From assembly GCF_035607555.1 (NCBI RefSeq), contig NZ_JAVHWZ010000001.1:434001-498000 (forward strand): a stretch of DNA of 64,000 bases, in the 5' to 3' direction. Source of the DNA: Candidatus Bealeia paramacronuclearis. GTDB lineage: Bacteria > Pseudomonadota > Alphaproteobacteria > UBA9655. The translations under genes were made by a program, and so were the position numbers. Shown here in pieces: positions 17,925 through 26,455 of the stretch. Position 1 is the first letter of the stretch. Each line of letters opens with the position of its first letter. The notes below the pieces were generated by a model. That model was not told the origin of the DNA and did no database searches. It saw only the letters and a program-made list of their open reading frames with translations.

Positions 17925-19541
17925 ATGAAAAATGAGCCCCAAACTTCACTCAAAATCTCCTCTGTTTTCGACGCTGTGGCGCTCTATAAAAACTTGCAAA
18001 AATCAGAAAAAGACAAGGCTATTCTAGCCACACAAAATGAACATCTGGTGCAAGAGGTTGATCGACTGACTCATTTATTGCTTCAGATGAAACAAAGCAA
18101 GTTTGGGCGGAGCTCTGAGAAGATCAAGTTCGAGGAATTTCCCAAGCTCCCCGGGTTTGAAAACGTCTTTGATGAGGTTTACGAAGAGCCGCCTTTAGAA
18201 GCAGAAAAGGCTGGGGCTGAAAGTGAAACAGAGAATGACTCTGGAAAGGACAAATCCTCCTCGACTCTTCTCAAAAAAGGACGTCGTCCGTTGCCGGCTC
18301 ATCTGCCGCGCGAACGTGTCATCCATGATATTGCTGGTGATAAAATCTGCACCTGTGGACATCCGTTGCATCAGATGGGCGAGGAGATCTCTGAGCAGCT
18401 GGATTACGTTCCCGCACAGTTAAAAGTCATTCAAAACGTGCGCTTGAAGTATGCCTGTAAATCTTGCACCGAAGGGGTGCGTGTGGCTGAAGTGCCCAAT
18501 GCGCCTCTTCTCAAAAGCATGGCATCTGCGAATCTATTGGCCCACATCATCGTCTCCAAGTACCAAGATCATCTACCCCTTTATCGACAATCTCAGATGT
18601 GGGAGCGGTTTGAAGTTGACTTAGGTCGGGCCACGATGAGCCGTTGGATTCTTCAAATAGGTGATCTCTTGAGCCCTTTAAAAGAGCTTTTAAGATCTGA
18701 GATTCTCAAGGAGACTTATGTACGGGCAGATGAAACGCGGGCTCAAGTTTTAAAGGAATGTGACCGCAAGGCGCAAACGCAATCCTATATGTGGGTGTAT
18801 ATGACCGGGTCGTCATCTCATCACGCCATTTCTTATGAATACACGCCCACACGCAAAGGTGAAAATGCCAAAGAATTCCTGAAGGGTTTTAAAGGTTACC
18901 TTCATACGGATGGGTATGGTGGTTACAAAGCCTTGGCGCAAAGTCAAGACATCACGGCTGTGGGATGTTGGGCCCATGCGCGGCGCAAGTTTGCGGACAT
19001 TATTAAAAGTACAGGCAACACCACGGGCAAATCTGCCGAGGCGCTCACCATCATCAGAAGCCTTTATAAAATTGAAAAAGACGCCAAAGAGGCTCAATAC
19101 CCGCCCGATAAGATCCAAAAGCTCCGACAAGAAAAAGCCAAGCCCATCCTTGAGAAATTCAAGGTCTTGCTTAAGGAGCACAAAAAAGTGATTGTTCCCA
19201 AAAGTCCCTTGGGGCAAGCGGTTGGCTATGTTTTAAGGCAATGGGGCCCCTTGACAGAATACCTCAATGATGGCCGCTTGGATATTGACAACAACATGGC
19301 AGAACGCGCCATCCGTCCATTTGCTGTGGGCCGAAAAAACTGGCTTTTTATGGGCAATGTCAAAGGTGCCCTCGCCTCAGCTGTCATCTATTCCCTCATT
19401 GAGACCTGCAAAGCCAATGGCGTCAATGCTTTTGACTATTTCCGCTACGTCCTCGCCAACATCAATTCCACACCAGAAAATAATTATTCCCTCCTCCTCC
19501 CCTGGAATCTCAAGCATTCCCTTTCTAATTTACACCAATAA
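17925..19541 (+). CDS. tnpC: IS66 transposase TnpC, intact
   Basis: The 538-residue DDE transposase has, in order, a leucine-zipper-like N-terminus, a Zn-finger (CTCGHPLHQMG then CKSC) near residue 140-185, and the catalytic core. First Asp: YVRADETRAQVL. Second Asp: GYLHTDGYGGYKAL. The long insertion with CWAHARRKF follows, and the catalytic Glu is residue 460 in NNMAERAIRPFAVGRKNW. All key residues are present, unlike copy 2. It ends 9 bp before the right end of the element. Confidence 0.92.
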   Translation: MKNEPQTSLKISSVFDAVALYKNLQKSEKDKAILATQNEHLVQEVDRLTHLLLQMKQSKFGRSSEKIKFEEFPKLPGFENVFDEVYEEPPLEAEKAGAESETENDSGKDKSSSTLLKKGRRPLPAHLPRERVIHDIAGDKICTCGHPLHQMGEEISEQLDYVPAQLKVIQNVRLKYACKSCTEGVRVAEVPNAPLLKSMASANLLAHIIVSKYQDHLPLYRQSQMWERFEVDLGRATMSRWILQIGDLLSPLKELLRSEILKETYVRADETRAQVLKECDRKAQTQSYMWVYMTGSSSHHAISYEYTPTRKGENAKEFLKGFKGYLHTDGYGGYKALAQSQDITAVGCWAHARRKFADIIKSTGNTTGKSAEALTIIRSLYKIEKDAKEAQYPPDKIQKLRQEKAKPILEKFKVLLKEHKKVIVPKSPLGQAVGYVLRQWGPLTEYLNDGRLDIDNNMAERAIRPFAVGRKNWLFMGNVKGALASAVIYSLIETCKANGVNAFDYFRYVLANINSTPENNYSLLLPWNLKHSLSNLHQ

Positions 19542-19620
19542 GACGCTTACAAATCTCTTTTCACAAGCCTTCCCAAAAATATTTTTAAAGATATAAGACA
19601 AAGATAATTTTAATAAACTA

Positions 19621-21056
19621 TGTCAAGGCAATTTAGAAATGTCCGCTTTGAGTTGAATTATTATCCACAAGTCCATAGCCCTCTCTCGCGCTCTCAAGCG
19701 CAAGAGAGACTTGGGGCTGTGGACCCTGTGGGTAATAAGAAGTCTGGGTTTATTTTGGGGAAGATTTCCTGGTCAAAAACATGATCTAAGTCCTTACGAT
19801 CAGCTAGAATGGGCCCCCTTGTCACCCTATCCAGCGCCATCACGCTTAAGACTTCTTCTCCAAGCATCACCTCTATTGCCCCCGTATAATGTTGATAAAT
19901 TGTGACTTTTTTATTCTGGTAGCGATAGCCTTTTCCAGGCACTTGAACTTGATAGGCCTGCCCTTCCAAAGAGAATTCAAGGTTTTTTGAAAGCTTGCGC
20001 GTGACGTGATGAGATAAAATTCGTCGCAACCTTTGCGCGTCGATAGGTACGTCACGGTGCAGATCTTTCGGGTTTGCCGCATCAACGGCGAACTTTTGGT
20101 TATACTTCTCGATAAACGCCGGCAAATAGGCATTGGCAGTCGCAATATCGCAGATACCTCTCAAACGCATCTCTTTGATTAAGCGATCTTGCAGCGTTTG
20201 ATTCGCCCGCTCGACACGGCCCTTGGCTTGGGGTGAGTAAGCGCAAATCAACTCAATTCCTAAATCTTTCATGGCGCGATGCAGCTCAGTAGCTTGGTAA
20301 TATCCGTCAGTTGTGCGCGTTGTTTTAAAAATGCTGTGCCGGTCACTATAATAGGCCAGAGGCAGACCATGCTGCTCGAGGTGTGATTCCATGGCTCGGA
20401 AATAGCCGGCAGTGGTCTCCGATTCTTCAAATCGCATAGATACGATGCGGCTGGTGGCATCGTCTACAAAGACGAGCAAACAACACTTTGCACGCCGTCC
20501 CTCAAACCAATCATGGTGCGACCCATCAATCTGTACAAGCTCACCAAAGCACGAGCGGCGCTGACGGGATTGATGCAGAGGCGAGCTTTTCCGAATTTTC
20601 CCGCTCCATAATGCATCGGCTATCATCCATTGTCGCAGAGTTTCTTTGTTGATCTTAAGCCCCTCATTCTCCAACAGTTTCTCGCTGGCTAGCGTCGGAC
20701 CAAAATCCGCATAACGATTCCGAACTGCCTCAAGAACTCTGGCTTTGAAGCCCTCTGAATGCGCACGATTACTGCCCGATATAGCACGCCGTTTAATCCC
20801 GGAAGGTCCCTCAACAGAAATTCTCGCCTGCAAACGCCTCACTTGCCGAGCACTCAAACCTAACTCTGCCGCACCTTCACCTTGGCGCAGCAGACCTCGT
20901 TTTATGTCATCCAATATCTTTAGTTTTTCCATCTCGGCCTCGCTATACAATGTCTCCATTCATCCTCCTGCTTGCTGACTGCATCAGCATAAAACTTAAG
21001 GACAAATCCGGACATTTCTAAATTGCTTAACCGGACATTTTCAAATTGCTCCTACA
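19621..21056 (-). mobile_element. IS1202-type element, copy A, with 16-bp target duplication
   Basis: The element is 1436 bp with TGT...ACA ends. On its coding strand it starts TGTAGGAGCAATTT and ends AAATTGCCTTGACA. The 16 bp TAATTTTAATAAACTA lies directly before (19605-19620) and directly after (21057-21072), a long target duplication. The right flank abuts the -35 box of the promoter of the downstream glycosyltransferase gene. Copy B at 32804-34239 is the same length and inverted relative to it. Confidence 0.9.
19694..20959 (-). CDS. IS1202/ISNCY-type transposase
   Basis: The 421-residue protein has an N-terminal helix-turn-helix ([20 protein letters not shown]) and an integrase-type DDE core: the first Asp in [15 protein letters not shown], the second in [14 protein letters not shown], and the Glu in [19 protein letters not shown]. 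The DG-HDWF pattern and the FKTT block are typical of the ISNCY group now called IS1202, rather than IS481 or IS3. The translated sequence is identical to that of copy B. Family assignment is from memory of the group's features and from the long target duplication. Confidence 0.85.
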   Translation of the reverse strand: METLYSEAEMEKLKILDDIKRGLLRQGEGAAELGLSARQVRRLQARISVEGPSGIKRRAISGSNRAHSEGFKARVLEAVRNRYADFGPTLASEKLLENEGLKINKETLRQWMIADALWSGKIRKSSPLHQSRQRRSCFGELVQIDGSHHDWFEGRRAKCCLLVFVDDATSRIVSMRFEESETTAGYFRAMESHLEQHGLPLAYYSDRHSIFKTTRTTDGYYQATELHRAMKDLGIELICAYSPQAKGRVERANQTLQDRLIKEMRLRGICDIATANAYLPAFIEKYNQKFAVDAANPKDLHRDVPIDAQRLRRILSHHVTRKLSKNLEFSLEGQAYQVQVPGKGYRYQNKKVTIYQHYTGAIEVMLGEEVLSVMALDRVTRGPILADRKDLDHVFDQEIFPKINPDFLLPTGSTAPSLSCA

Positions 21057-21072
21057 TAATTTTAATAAACTA

Positions 21073-21100
21073 TTGACAAAAAGCCAAGACAAACTATATG
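21073..21100 (+). promoter_or_regulatory. Probable promoter of the glycosyltransferase/pyruvyltransferase gene
   Basis: TTGACA (21073-21078, perfect -35) is followed after 16 bp by TATATG (21095-21100), 82 bp upstream of the start codon. The -35 begins at the first base after the IS1202-type target duplication, so the insertion left the core promoter intact but replaced everything upstream. Confidence 0.55.
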
Positions 21101-21181
21101 AAAATGAGGTACTAAAAAGTACAGTATATAAAAATTTATTATTTATTAGTTCATATTATTGATTTGAGGTTATTTTAAAAA

Positions 21182-23665
21182 ATGAAAAAAGTATTTTTAA
21201 TGGCGAGTCTTCTTGCCTTCTCGTGCTCAACAAATTCACTCTTGCTCGGGGTCATAGACAAAAAAATGGAAACGAACAATACCACCACACAAACTGTAAA
21301 TTATAAATTTGAAGAGTGGTTTGATGGAAATCTGTTTACGAAATGCTATCCAGAAATAGGACATGATCCTTTAAATGATCCTTTAATCTACCTTAAAACA
21401 CTGCCTAAAGGAACGGCCGAGCCAAATGGTGATGACGTTGTTGTCAGCATGACATCGCACCCTCCCAGAATCAAAACGACATGGCTTTCACTACTTTCCG
21501 TCCTCACACAAAACAAAAAAGCCAATAAAGTTATTCTTTATCTTGCAAAGGAAGATTTTCCTGATGAGAAGATTCCAATGAGCTTGGAGTTTCTCAAGAC
21601 AAAGGGACTCGAAGTTCGTTTTTCTGAGGTGAATTATAAAGTTGCCACAAAAATACTCCCCGCTATTAAAGATTTTCACAAAACCTCAGTTATTGTAACG
21701 GGAGATGATGATCGAATTTACGAAAAGCACTGGCTGGGATCCCTTCTCGGAGAACATACAAAACACCCCAAAGATATTATTTCTCCTGCTGCACGCCACA
21801 TTCTTTGGAATAAAGGAAATACGAACGGACTTGAGTCTCAGAACGGCTCCTACGTTTATCCATACCCCTATCCTTATCCGTACTCATACTTACCTTCAAC
21901 GGACCAAAACTCAGAAGTTGTACAAAATTCCCTCAAACAAGATAAGGGAATGGAGATCCCAACTCAGCAAGAGGTGACAAAGAAATTCCCACACATTGAT
22001 TACCTCAAATCCTTATTTCTGTATGAAGACCCAACGCTGGGCGCTATTTTCGAAGGTTTTGCAGGTGTTCTTTATCCACCAAACTCGCTGCATAAAAACG
22101 TTCTTGATTATGATACGTTTAAGCTTCTAACGCCGGTAGCTGATGACGTTTGGCTACAAACGATGGCGTTCTTGCAAGAAACTCCTGTCCGAGGCCTTCC
22201 TAAACCCCTCAACGACGCTCTCCTTTCCCCAAAAGAAATTGAGGATACTCAAGATTCCGGATTGTTTCATCAACATTTACTCGCCAATGATTGGATGCTC
22301 TATCGTGCCTTGTACTACTACGGTCTCCTGGACAAGTTGGGATTCCCCTCTCGTACGGATTTGCAATGTCAAGATTGCCGTCGAGACATCTGGCTGCCCA
22401 ACCCTAACAATCCTACACCAAAATACACAGGCTCATCCAAGCACAAGTGCAAAACCTGCTTGAATACGGACAAACGAAAAGTTCTTTCTATCGGCGCTTA
22501 TCCTTACGGCAATATCGGGGACAGGCTCTACAAGGAAGTTCTCGGAAATGAGCTGGGTGAAGACTTCGAGATGCACTTTGTTGGTGATAACTACCGCATC
22601 AACGAACAAGATAAAGCTGTGGGTCGCCTTTCAAAAGACAAGGATTTGCCCTTTGATGCCCTCATCGTAGGTGGTGGTGGAATCCTCCATAACTTCCCTA
22701 AAACCGACTTTGTCCACTACTACATGACGCAAGCTGTAGAGAAAGGAAAACCTTTCTTCGTCGTCTCAACGGGCCTTCAAACAAAGATCAAAGAACCCAA
22801 TGAAGACAATGCAAGAACGATTCTTGGGGACTCCACTGAGCTTCTTAAAAAGGCTTCTCTCATCTTCTTGAGAAGTGCGCGCGATGGGCAACTCGTCAAG
22901 TCTGTTTTGGGACGTGATGTTGATCACAAGCTTTTCGTGGCGCCTGACTTGGGGTATCTGTACCCCCAAATTATGCAAGTTCCGTCCAACCTTTCCAAAA
23001 AATACGTTACCGTGATTCAAACCGGGTTCTGTTCGGTGGAGAAGGAATATACCCGAAACCTCATCAATAAGGCATTCAAAGAACATTCCGATGCTGAGCT
23101 TGTTGTGATGAACTGGGGTGGCCCTGAAGATCCCCTGAAAGAAAAGGATTTCGGGGAATATGACCTCTTTGCGAAAAAAACAAAGGAATATTATCCCAAT
23201 GCCAAAGTCTTTATGGGAGATTCGATTGCTCCTGAACTCAAGGAACTGAGATACAAGAACGAAAAAACACGTTCTTCTGACTTGACTCCTGAGCAAGCTG
23301 TTGGGATCGTTGCTCAATCCCACATTGTCTTCACGGGCCGTTACCATGGCTACATCATTTCCAAAGCCTTGGGAATCCCTTGCGAGGCATTGGACTCCAC
23401 ACATAAACTCACTGCTGAACAGGAAACGCCTCTGGATATCACAAAAACGAACGTGCAACTGAAGAAAATCAGAGAATTCGTCTTGAGAAATAGCGTCTCG
23501 CTTCCAGATCCATCCACATGGAGTGAGGATGCGCGAAACACCTCCATTATCAAGCTTGCTCAATTCTCAGGCTTTCCGGTGCAGACCATCGTCTCCTTCA
23601 TCCAGACCAAAGGGAATAAGCAGCTTTGGAGGGAAATGGCCTACGGAGGAAATTTGGATAAATAA
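21182..23665 (+). CDS. Exported glycosyltransferase / polysaccharide pyruvyltransferase fusion
   Basis: The 827-residue protein starts with a signal peptide (MKKVFLMASLLAFSC; the Cys could also be a poor lipobox). Residues 75-330 look like a GT-A glycosyltransferase: VVVSMTSHPPRIKTTWLSLL, a metal-binding Asp cluster in VIVTGDDDRIYEKHW, and an insertion with repeated YP pairs near residue 225-236. A CxxC...CxxC zinc-ribbon-like element (CQDC, CKTC) lies near 395-425. Residues 430-770 match polysaccharide pyruvyltransferases of the CsaB/WcaK type: LSIGAYPYGNIGDRLY, ALIVGGGGILHNF, FFVVSTGLQT, FVAPDLGYLYP and VFTGRYHGYIISKALGIP. The enzymes normally use cytosolic nucleotide sugars and phosphoenolpyruvate, so an exported fusion suggests action inside a host cell. 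It has its own promoter and terminator. Confidence 0.75.
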   Translation: MKKVFLMASLLAFSCSTNSLLLGVIDKKMETNNTTTQTVNYKFEEWFDGNLFTKCYPEIGHDPLNDPLIYLKTLPKGTAEPNGDDVVVSMTSHPPRIKTTWLSLLSVLTQNKKANKVILYLAKEDFPDEKIPMSLEFLKTKGLEVRFSEVNYKVATKILPAIKDFHKTSVIVTGDDDRIYEKHWLGSLLGEHTKHPKDIISPAARHILWNKGNTNGLESQNGSYVYPYPYPYPYSYLPSTDQNSEVVQNSLKQDKGMEIPTQQEVTKKFPHIDYLKSLFLYEDPTLGAIFEGFAGVLYPPNSLHKNVLDYDTFKLLTPVADDVWLQTMAFLQETPVRGLPKPLNDALLSPKEIEDTQDSGLFHQHLLANDWMLYRALYYYGLLDKLGFPSRTDLQCQDCRRDIWLPNPNNPTPKYTGSSKHKCKTCLNTDKRKVLSIGAYPYGNIGDRLYKEVLGNELGEDFEMHFVGDNYRINEQDKAVGRLSKDKDLPFDALIVGGGGILHNFPKTDFVHYYMTQAVEKGKPFFVVSTGLQTKIKEPNEDNARTILGDSTELLKKASLIFLRSARDGQLVKSVLGRDVDHKLFVAPDLGYLYPQIMQVPSNLSKKYVTVIQTGFCSVEKEYTRNLINKAFKEHSDAELVVMNWGGPEDPLKEKDFGEYDLFAKKTKEYYPNAKVFMGDSIAPELKELRYKNEKTRSSDLTPEQAVGIVAQSHIVFTGRYHGYIISKALGIPCEALDSTHKLTAEQETPLDITKTNVQLKKIREFVLRNSVSLPDPSTWSEDARNTSIIKLAQFSGFPVQTIVSFIQTKGNKQLWREMAYGGNLDK

Positions 23666-23687
23666 TTGGGTTCGCCCTATTTGAAAT

Positions 23688-23721
23688 AAAAAGAGGCCCG
23701 CGAAAGTGGGCCTCTTTTTTT
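23688..23721 (+). terminator. Strong rho-independent terminator
   Basis: AAAAAGAGGCCC and GGGCCTCTTTTTT form a near-perfect stem around an 8-nt loop (GCGAAAGT), ending in a T tract, 23 bp after the glycosyltransferase/pyruvyltransferase stop codon. Confidence 0.92.
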
Positions 23722-23771
23722 ACCCCAACATATAGCACGAGCAAGATAAATTTGATATGATGTGATATGAG

Positions 23772-23805
23772 ATGACATACAGCATAGATTTTCGACGTAA
23801 GGCAT
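23772..23805 (+). pseudogene. IS630-family OrfA, first 11 codons only
   Basis: ATG ACA TAC AGC starts a frame MTYSIDFRRKALD, the usual N-terminus of one group of IS630 OrfA proteins. It is cut off at 23806 by the IS481 element. About 40 bp upstream of it may be the old left end. This is a short match, so it is tentative. Confidence 0.45.
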
Positions 23806-24818
23806 TAGATGTTTAGTCCCATGGTGTGATGGTGTATTATTTCAAAAAATACCATCTAAGGAGGCCCTATGGGACAAATATTACACGGGAGCGCCCGCAC
23901 GACTGAGGCAGTGCGTTGAACAATACAAAATAGTAAAGAGAGCATAGCACGACTTGCTAAACGTTATGACTTAAACCCTAAAACCATTGCTAAGTGGAAG
24001 AAGCGAGATTATGTAGAGGATTCTCGTATGGGGCCGAAACGGCCTCATTCCACCTCTTTAAGTCAAGAAGAGGAAGCCATCATCGTAGCTTTTCGCAAAC
24101 ATACCCTTCTTCCTTTGGACGATTCCCTGTAGGCTTTGCAAAGCAGTATTCCTCATTTAACTCGTTCTTCCTTACATCGTTGCTTGCAGCGCCATGACAT
24201 TAGCCGTTTGCCCGAGGTAGATAAGGATAAACCTAAGAAAAAGAAGTTCAAAAAATACCCCATTGGTTACTTCCACATTGATATTGCGGAGGTTTCCACA
24301 GAAGAAGGGAAACTCCAATTGTTTGTGGCCATTGATCGTACATGTAAATTTGCTTATCTAGAGCTTCATGCCAAAAAAACAAAGATGATTGCTGCTGAAT
24401 TCTTGAAAAATGTGATTCAGTCAGTCCCTTACAAAATACATACGATTCTGACTGATAATGGCATTCAATTTACGAATAGGAGTAAAGATAGGAATGCCTT
24501 TGCGCATATATTTGATCGTGTCTGCTATGAGCATGGAATAGAACATCGTCTCACTAAAGTGAACCATCCATGGACAAATGGCCAGGTTGAACGAATGAAT
24601 AGGACTCTAAAAGATGCTACAGTTAAACGCTATCACTATGAATCTCACGATCAATTGAAAGAGCATTTATACAACTTCATCAATGCTTATAACTTTGCAA
24701 AAAGACTCAAAACTATCAAAGGGTTAACCCCTTACGAAACGATTATTCAATCTTGGACAAAAGATCCTGAAAAGTTTACCATTAATCTAAACCATCACAC
24801 CATGGGACTAAACATCTA
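23806..24818 (+). mobile_element. IS481-family element with decayed transposase
   Basis: TAGATGTTTAGTCCCATGG at the left is matched by CCATGGGACTAAACATCTA at the right, and the inverted repeat extends further inward through GTGTGATGG. The flanks (GGCAT and GGCTC) do not form a convincing target duplication. The element separates an IS630 remnant from an IS200 remnant. Confidence 0.85.
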
Positions 24819-24819
24819 G
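23869..24819 (+). pseudogene. IS481-family transposase with two in-frame stops
   Basis: From the ATG at 23869 (AAGGAG upstream) the frame reads MGQILHGSARTTEAVR then a stop near 23917, a helix-turn-helix segment (IARLAKRYDLNPKTIAKWKK) and a second stop near 24130. It is then open to 24819 with an rve-type catalytic core: YFHIDIAEV (first Asp), TILTDNGIQFTN (second Asp) and HPWTNGQVERMNRTLKDAT (Glu). The catalytic core is intact, but full-length protein would need read-through of two stops. Confidence 0.85.
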
Positions 24820-24984
24820 GCTCCCACTCACTATATCTACGTAATTTGCTGCAAATATCTCACGAATCAGCTCTCTCGTCCGTGTCGCCACGGGTCCTGT
24901 CAGTATCCTGAAGCGGTATTTTGTGCAAAACACAACATGGTATTTTAAGTCGTATAGACTATGTGAGCCTCTTCGATATTCCAT
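24820..24984 (-). pseudogene. tnpA: IS200/IS605-family TnpA (Y1), N-terminal fragment
   Basis: On the minus strand the ATG at 24984 opens a 55-codon frame beginning MEYRRGSHSLYDLKYHVVF and continuing CTKYRFRILTG, the unmistakable N-terminus of the Y1 (HUH) transposase of IS200 elements. The rest, including the catalytic Tyr, is missing because the IS481 element abuts at 24818. Just upstream a hairpin, TCGCC-TAAA-GGCGA (25006-25019), is the kind of subterminal structure these transposases recognise. Confidence 0.85.
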
Positions 24985-25005
24985 TCTCTTATTATACTAA
25001 AGTCT

Positions 25006-25019
25006 TCGCCTAAAGGCGA
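25006..25019 (-). repeat. Subterminal hairpin of the IS200 remnant
   Basis: TCGCC and GGCGA pair around a TAAA loop 21 bp upstream of the truncated Y1 transposase start. IS200/IS605 elements use such end hairpins in place of inverted repeats. Confidence 0.55.
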
Positions 25020-25038
25020 GGGTGTTAACCCTATCCCA

Positions 25039-26259
25039 CAGGGCCACCTCATGAAAAAAAAATAGCTAAGAGATAGAAAAAATGAGAGCCTACCTCAAAA
25101 AAACAGGAGGTAGAAATGGGAATAGAAGTTGAAATTAGTTTTTTAGATCATTTTAAAGATATAGAAGATCCAAGGTCTGAGCGTAATCGAGACTACACAA
25201 TGTCAGAAATACGCCTTGTCACTCTGTGCGCTGTAATATCTGGAGCAGAAGGATGGCAGGATGTTGAAGACTTTGGAAAGGCAAAGATTGACTACCTTCG
25301 TCAATTCTTACCTTACAAGAACGGAATTCCCAGCGATGATACCTATCGTCGATTTTTTAGAGCAATAGATCCCAAGGAATTTCAAGAGCTGTTTCGAAGT
25401 TGGGTCGAAAGTCTTAAATCTCAAATGCAAAAGAAAGTTATTGCTATCGATGGAAAATCATCACGGCATAGCTTTGATGAGGGAACTGATATGTTACATA
25501 TGGTTAGCGCTTATGCGTCAGAAGCCAGATTGGTGTTAGCGCAGGAAAAAGTCTCAGAAAAAAGCAATGAAATCACAGCGATTCCTAAGCTTTTGGAATG
25601 GTTAGACCTGAGAGGAACAACAGTCACCATTGATGCAATGGGATGTCAATATGACATTGCCGATCAAATCATTCAGAAAGAGGGAAACTATATTTTTTCT
25701 TTAAAAGGAAATCAGGGAACTCTTTGCGAAGATGTAACAACCTGCTTGAGTGATAGCGAATTGAAAACAATTAACAATATCAGCTCTTTTAAGGATTACG
25801 ATAAAGGTCATGGCCGCCTTGAGACAAGGCAATGTTGGGTCACACATGATGTGGCCTGGCTGCGAGAGCGGCATCCTCATTGGAGCTCAATTCATAGTAT
25901 CATTCGTATTGATTCTAAACGAGAAACCAAAGATAAAACCACTTACGAAACACGATATTATATCTCTTCTCTCCAAGAAACTCCTCAGAAGGTCCTGGGG
26001 GCTATTCGAAGTCATTGGGAGATAGAAAATAATCTTCATTGGGTTTTAGACATGTCTTTTGGAGAAGATCAATCTCGCATCAGGAAAGAAAACGCCCCTC
26101 AAGTTATGGCTATTATTCGACATATGGCTTTAAATCTTTTACAGCTTACCAAAGATAAAATGAAGCGTCAGTCTATTAAAAGGCTTAGAAAAATGGCCGG
26201 TTGGGACGACAACATTCTTTCCAATATCCTCACTCAAAAATTTTCATGAGGTCGCCCTG
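25039..26259 (+). mobile_element. Complete ISAs1-family element
   Basis: The ends CAGGGCCACCTCATGAAAA (left) and TTTTCATGAGGTCGCCCTG (right) are inverted repeats with one mismatch. The element is 1221 bp with one transposase gene. No target duplication could be recognised in the flanks. The last 137 bp of another copy survive at 59491-59627. Confidence 0.88.
25116..26249 (+). CDS. ISAs1-family transposase
   Basis: The 377-residue protein begins with the family N-terminal domain (LDHFKDIEDPRSERNRDY, GAEGWQDVEDFG). Its DDE core has KVIAIDGKSSRHSF (first Asp), VTIDAMGCQYDIA (second Asp) and the C-terminal YYISSL...IRSHWEIENNLHWVLD region with the catalytic Glu. The frame is complete and a GGAGG site precedes the ATG. 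Proteins of this family were first noted as H-repeat associated. Confidence 0.93.
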   Translation: MGIEVEISFLDHFKDIEDPRSERNRDYTMSEIRLVTLCAVISGAEGWQDVEDFGKAKIDYLRQFLPYKNGIPSDDTYRRFFRAIDPKEFQELFRSWVESLKSQMQKKVIAIDGKSSRHSFDEGTDMLHMVSAYASEARLVLAQEKVSEKSNEITAIPKLLEWLDLRGTTVTIDAMGCQYDIADQIIQKEGNYIFSLKGNQGTLCEDVTTCLSDSELKTINNISSFKDYDKGHGRLETRQCWVTHDVAWLRERHPHWSSIHSIIRIDSKRETKDKTTYETRYYISSLQETPQKVLGAIRSHWEIENNLHWVLDMSFGEDQSRIRKENAPQVMAIIRHMALNLLQLTKDKMKRQSIKRLRKMAGWDDNILSNILTQKFS

Positions 26260-26328
26260 TCAAAAAACTTGACTTTCTTTGGGTCGATGATTATCTAGAG
26301 TATGGAAAAAATTGTTTCTTGTAAATTT

Positions 26329-26357
26329 TTGACATTCATTTTTTTTTAAAGTATACT
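26329..26357 (+). promoter_or_regulatory. Consensus sigma-70 promoter of the 1257-residue protein gene
   Basis: TTGACA (26329-26334) and TATACT (26352-26357) are separated by exactly 17 bp, an almost perfect vegetative promoter, giving a leader of about 90 nt before the start codon. The palindrome GTATAC overlaps the -10 box. It lies 70 bp beyond the ISAs1 right end. Confidence 0.75.
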
Positions 26358-26455
26358 GTATATAGTATAAGGGTAATGTATTTTTACTGGTCATATGTTA
26401 AATATCCTGGTGGTCAGGTAATTATTAAGGCCGGTGTTGTTAAGGAGTAAGTGTT

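Larger units (their letters stand above)
17022..19550 (+). mobile_element. IS66-family element, copy 1
   Basis: This 2529-bp element has the canonical IS66 ends (GTAAGCGTC at the left, GACGCTTAC at the right) and the three genes tnpA, tnpB and tnpC. The 8-bp flanks (CGCTGAAT left, AAATCTCT right) do not match, so the usual target duplication is missing. A second 2529-bp copy lies in inverted orientation at 56962-59490. Confidence 0.92.

Noticed and set aside
18813-19217. 134-codon antisense frame in IS66 tnpC, repeated in copy 2 (57295-57699)
   Set aside because: It appears twice only because the element is duplicated; it is a shadow of tnpC.
21840-21900. CRISPR-like or direct-repeat array
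   Set aside because: The repeated unit is only the Tyr-Pro codon pair inside a coding frame, without spacers; no CRISPR array was seen anywhere in the window.
22766-23563. 265-codon minus-strand frame inside the pyruvyltransferase domain
   Set aside because: It is long, but antisense to conserved motifs (VGGGGILHNF, GRYHGYIISKALG) and has no recognisable features.
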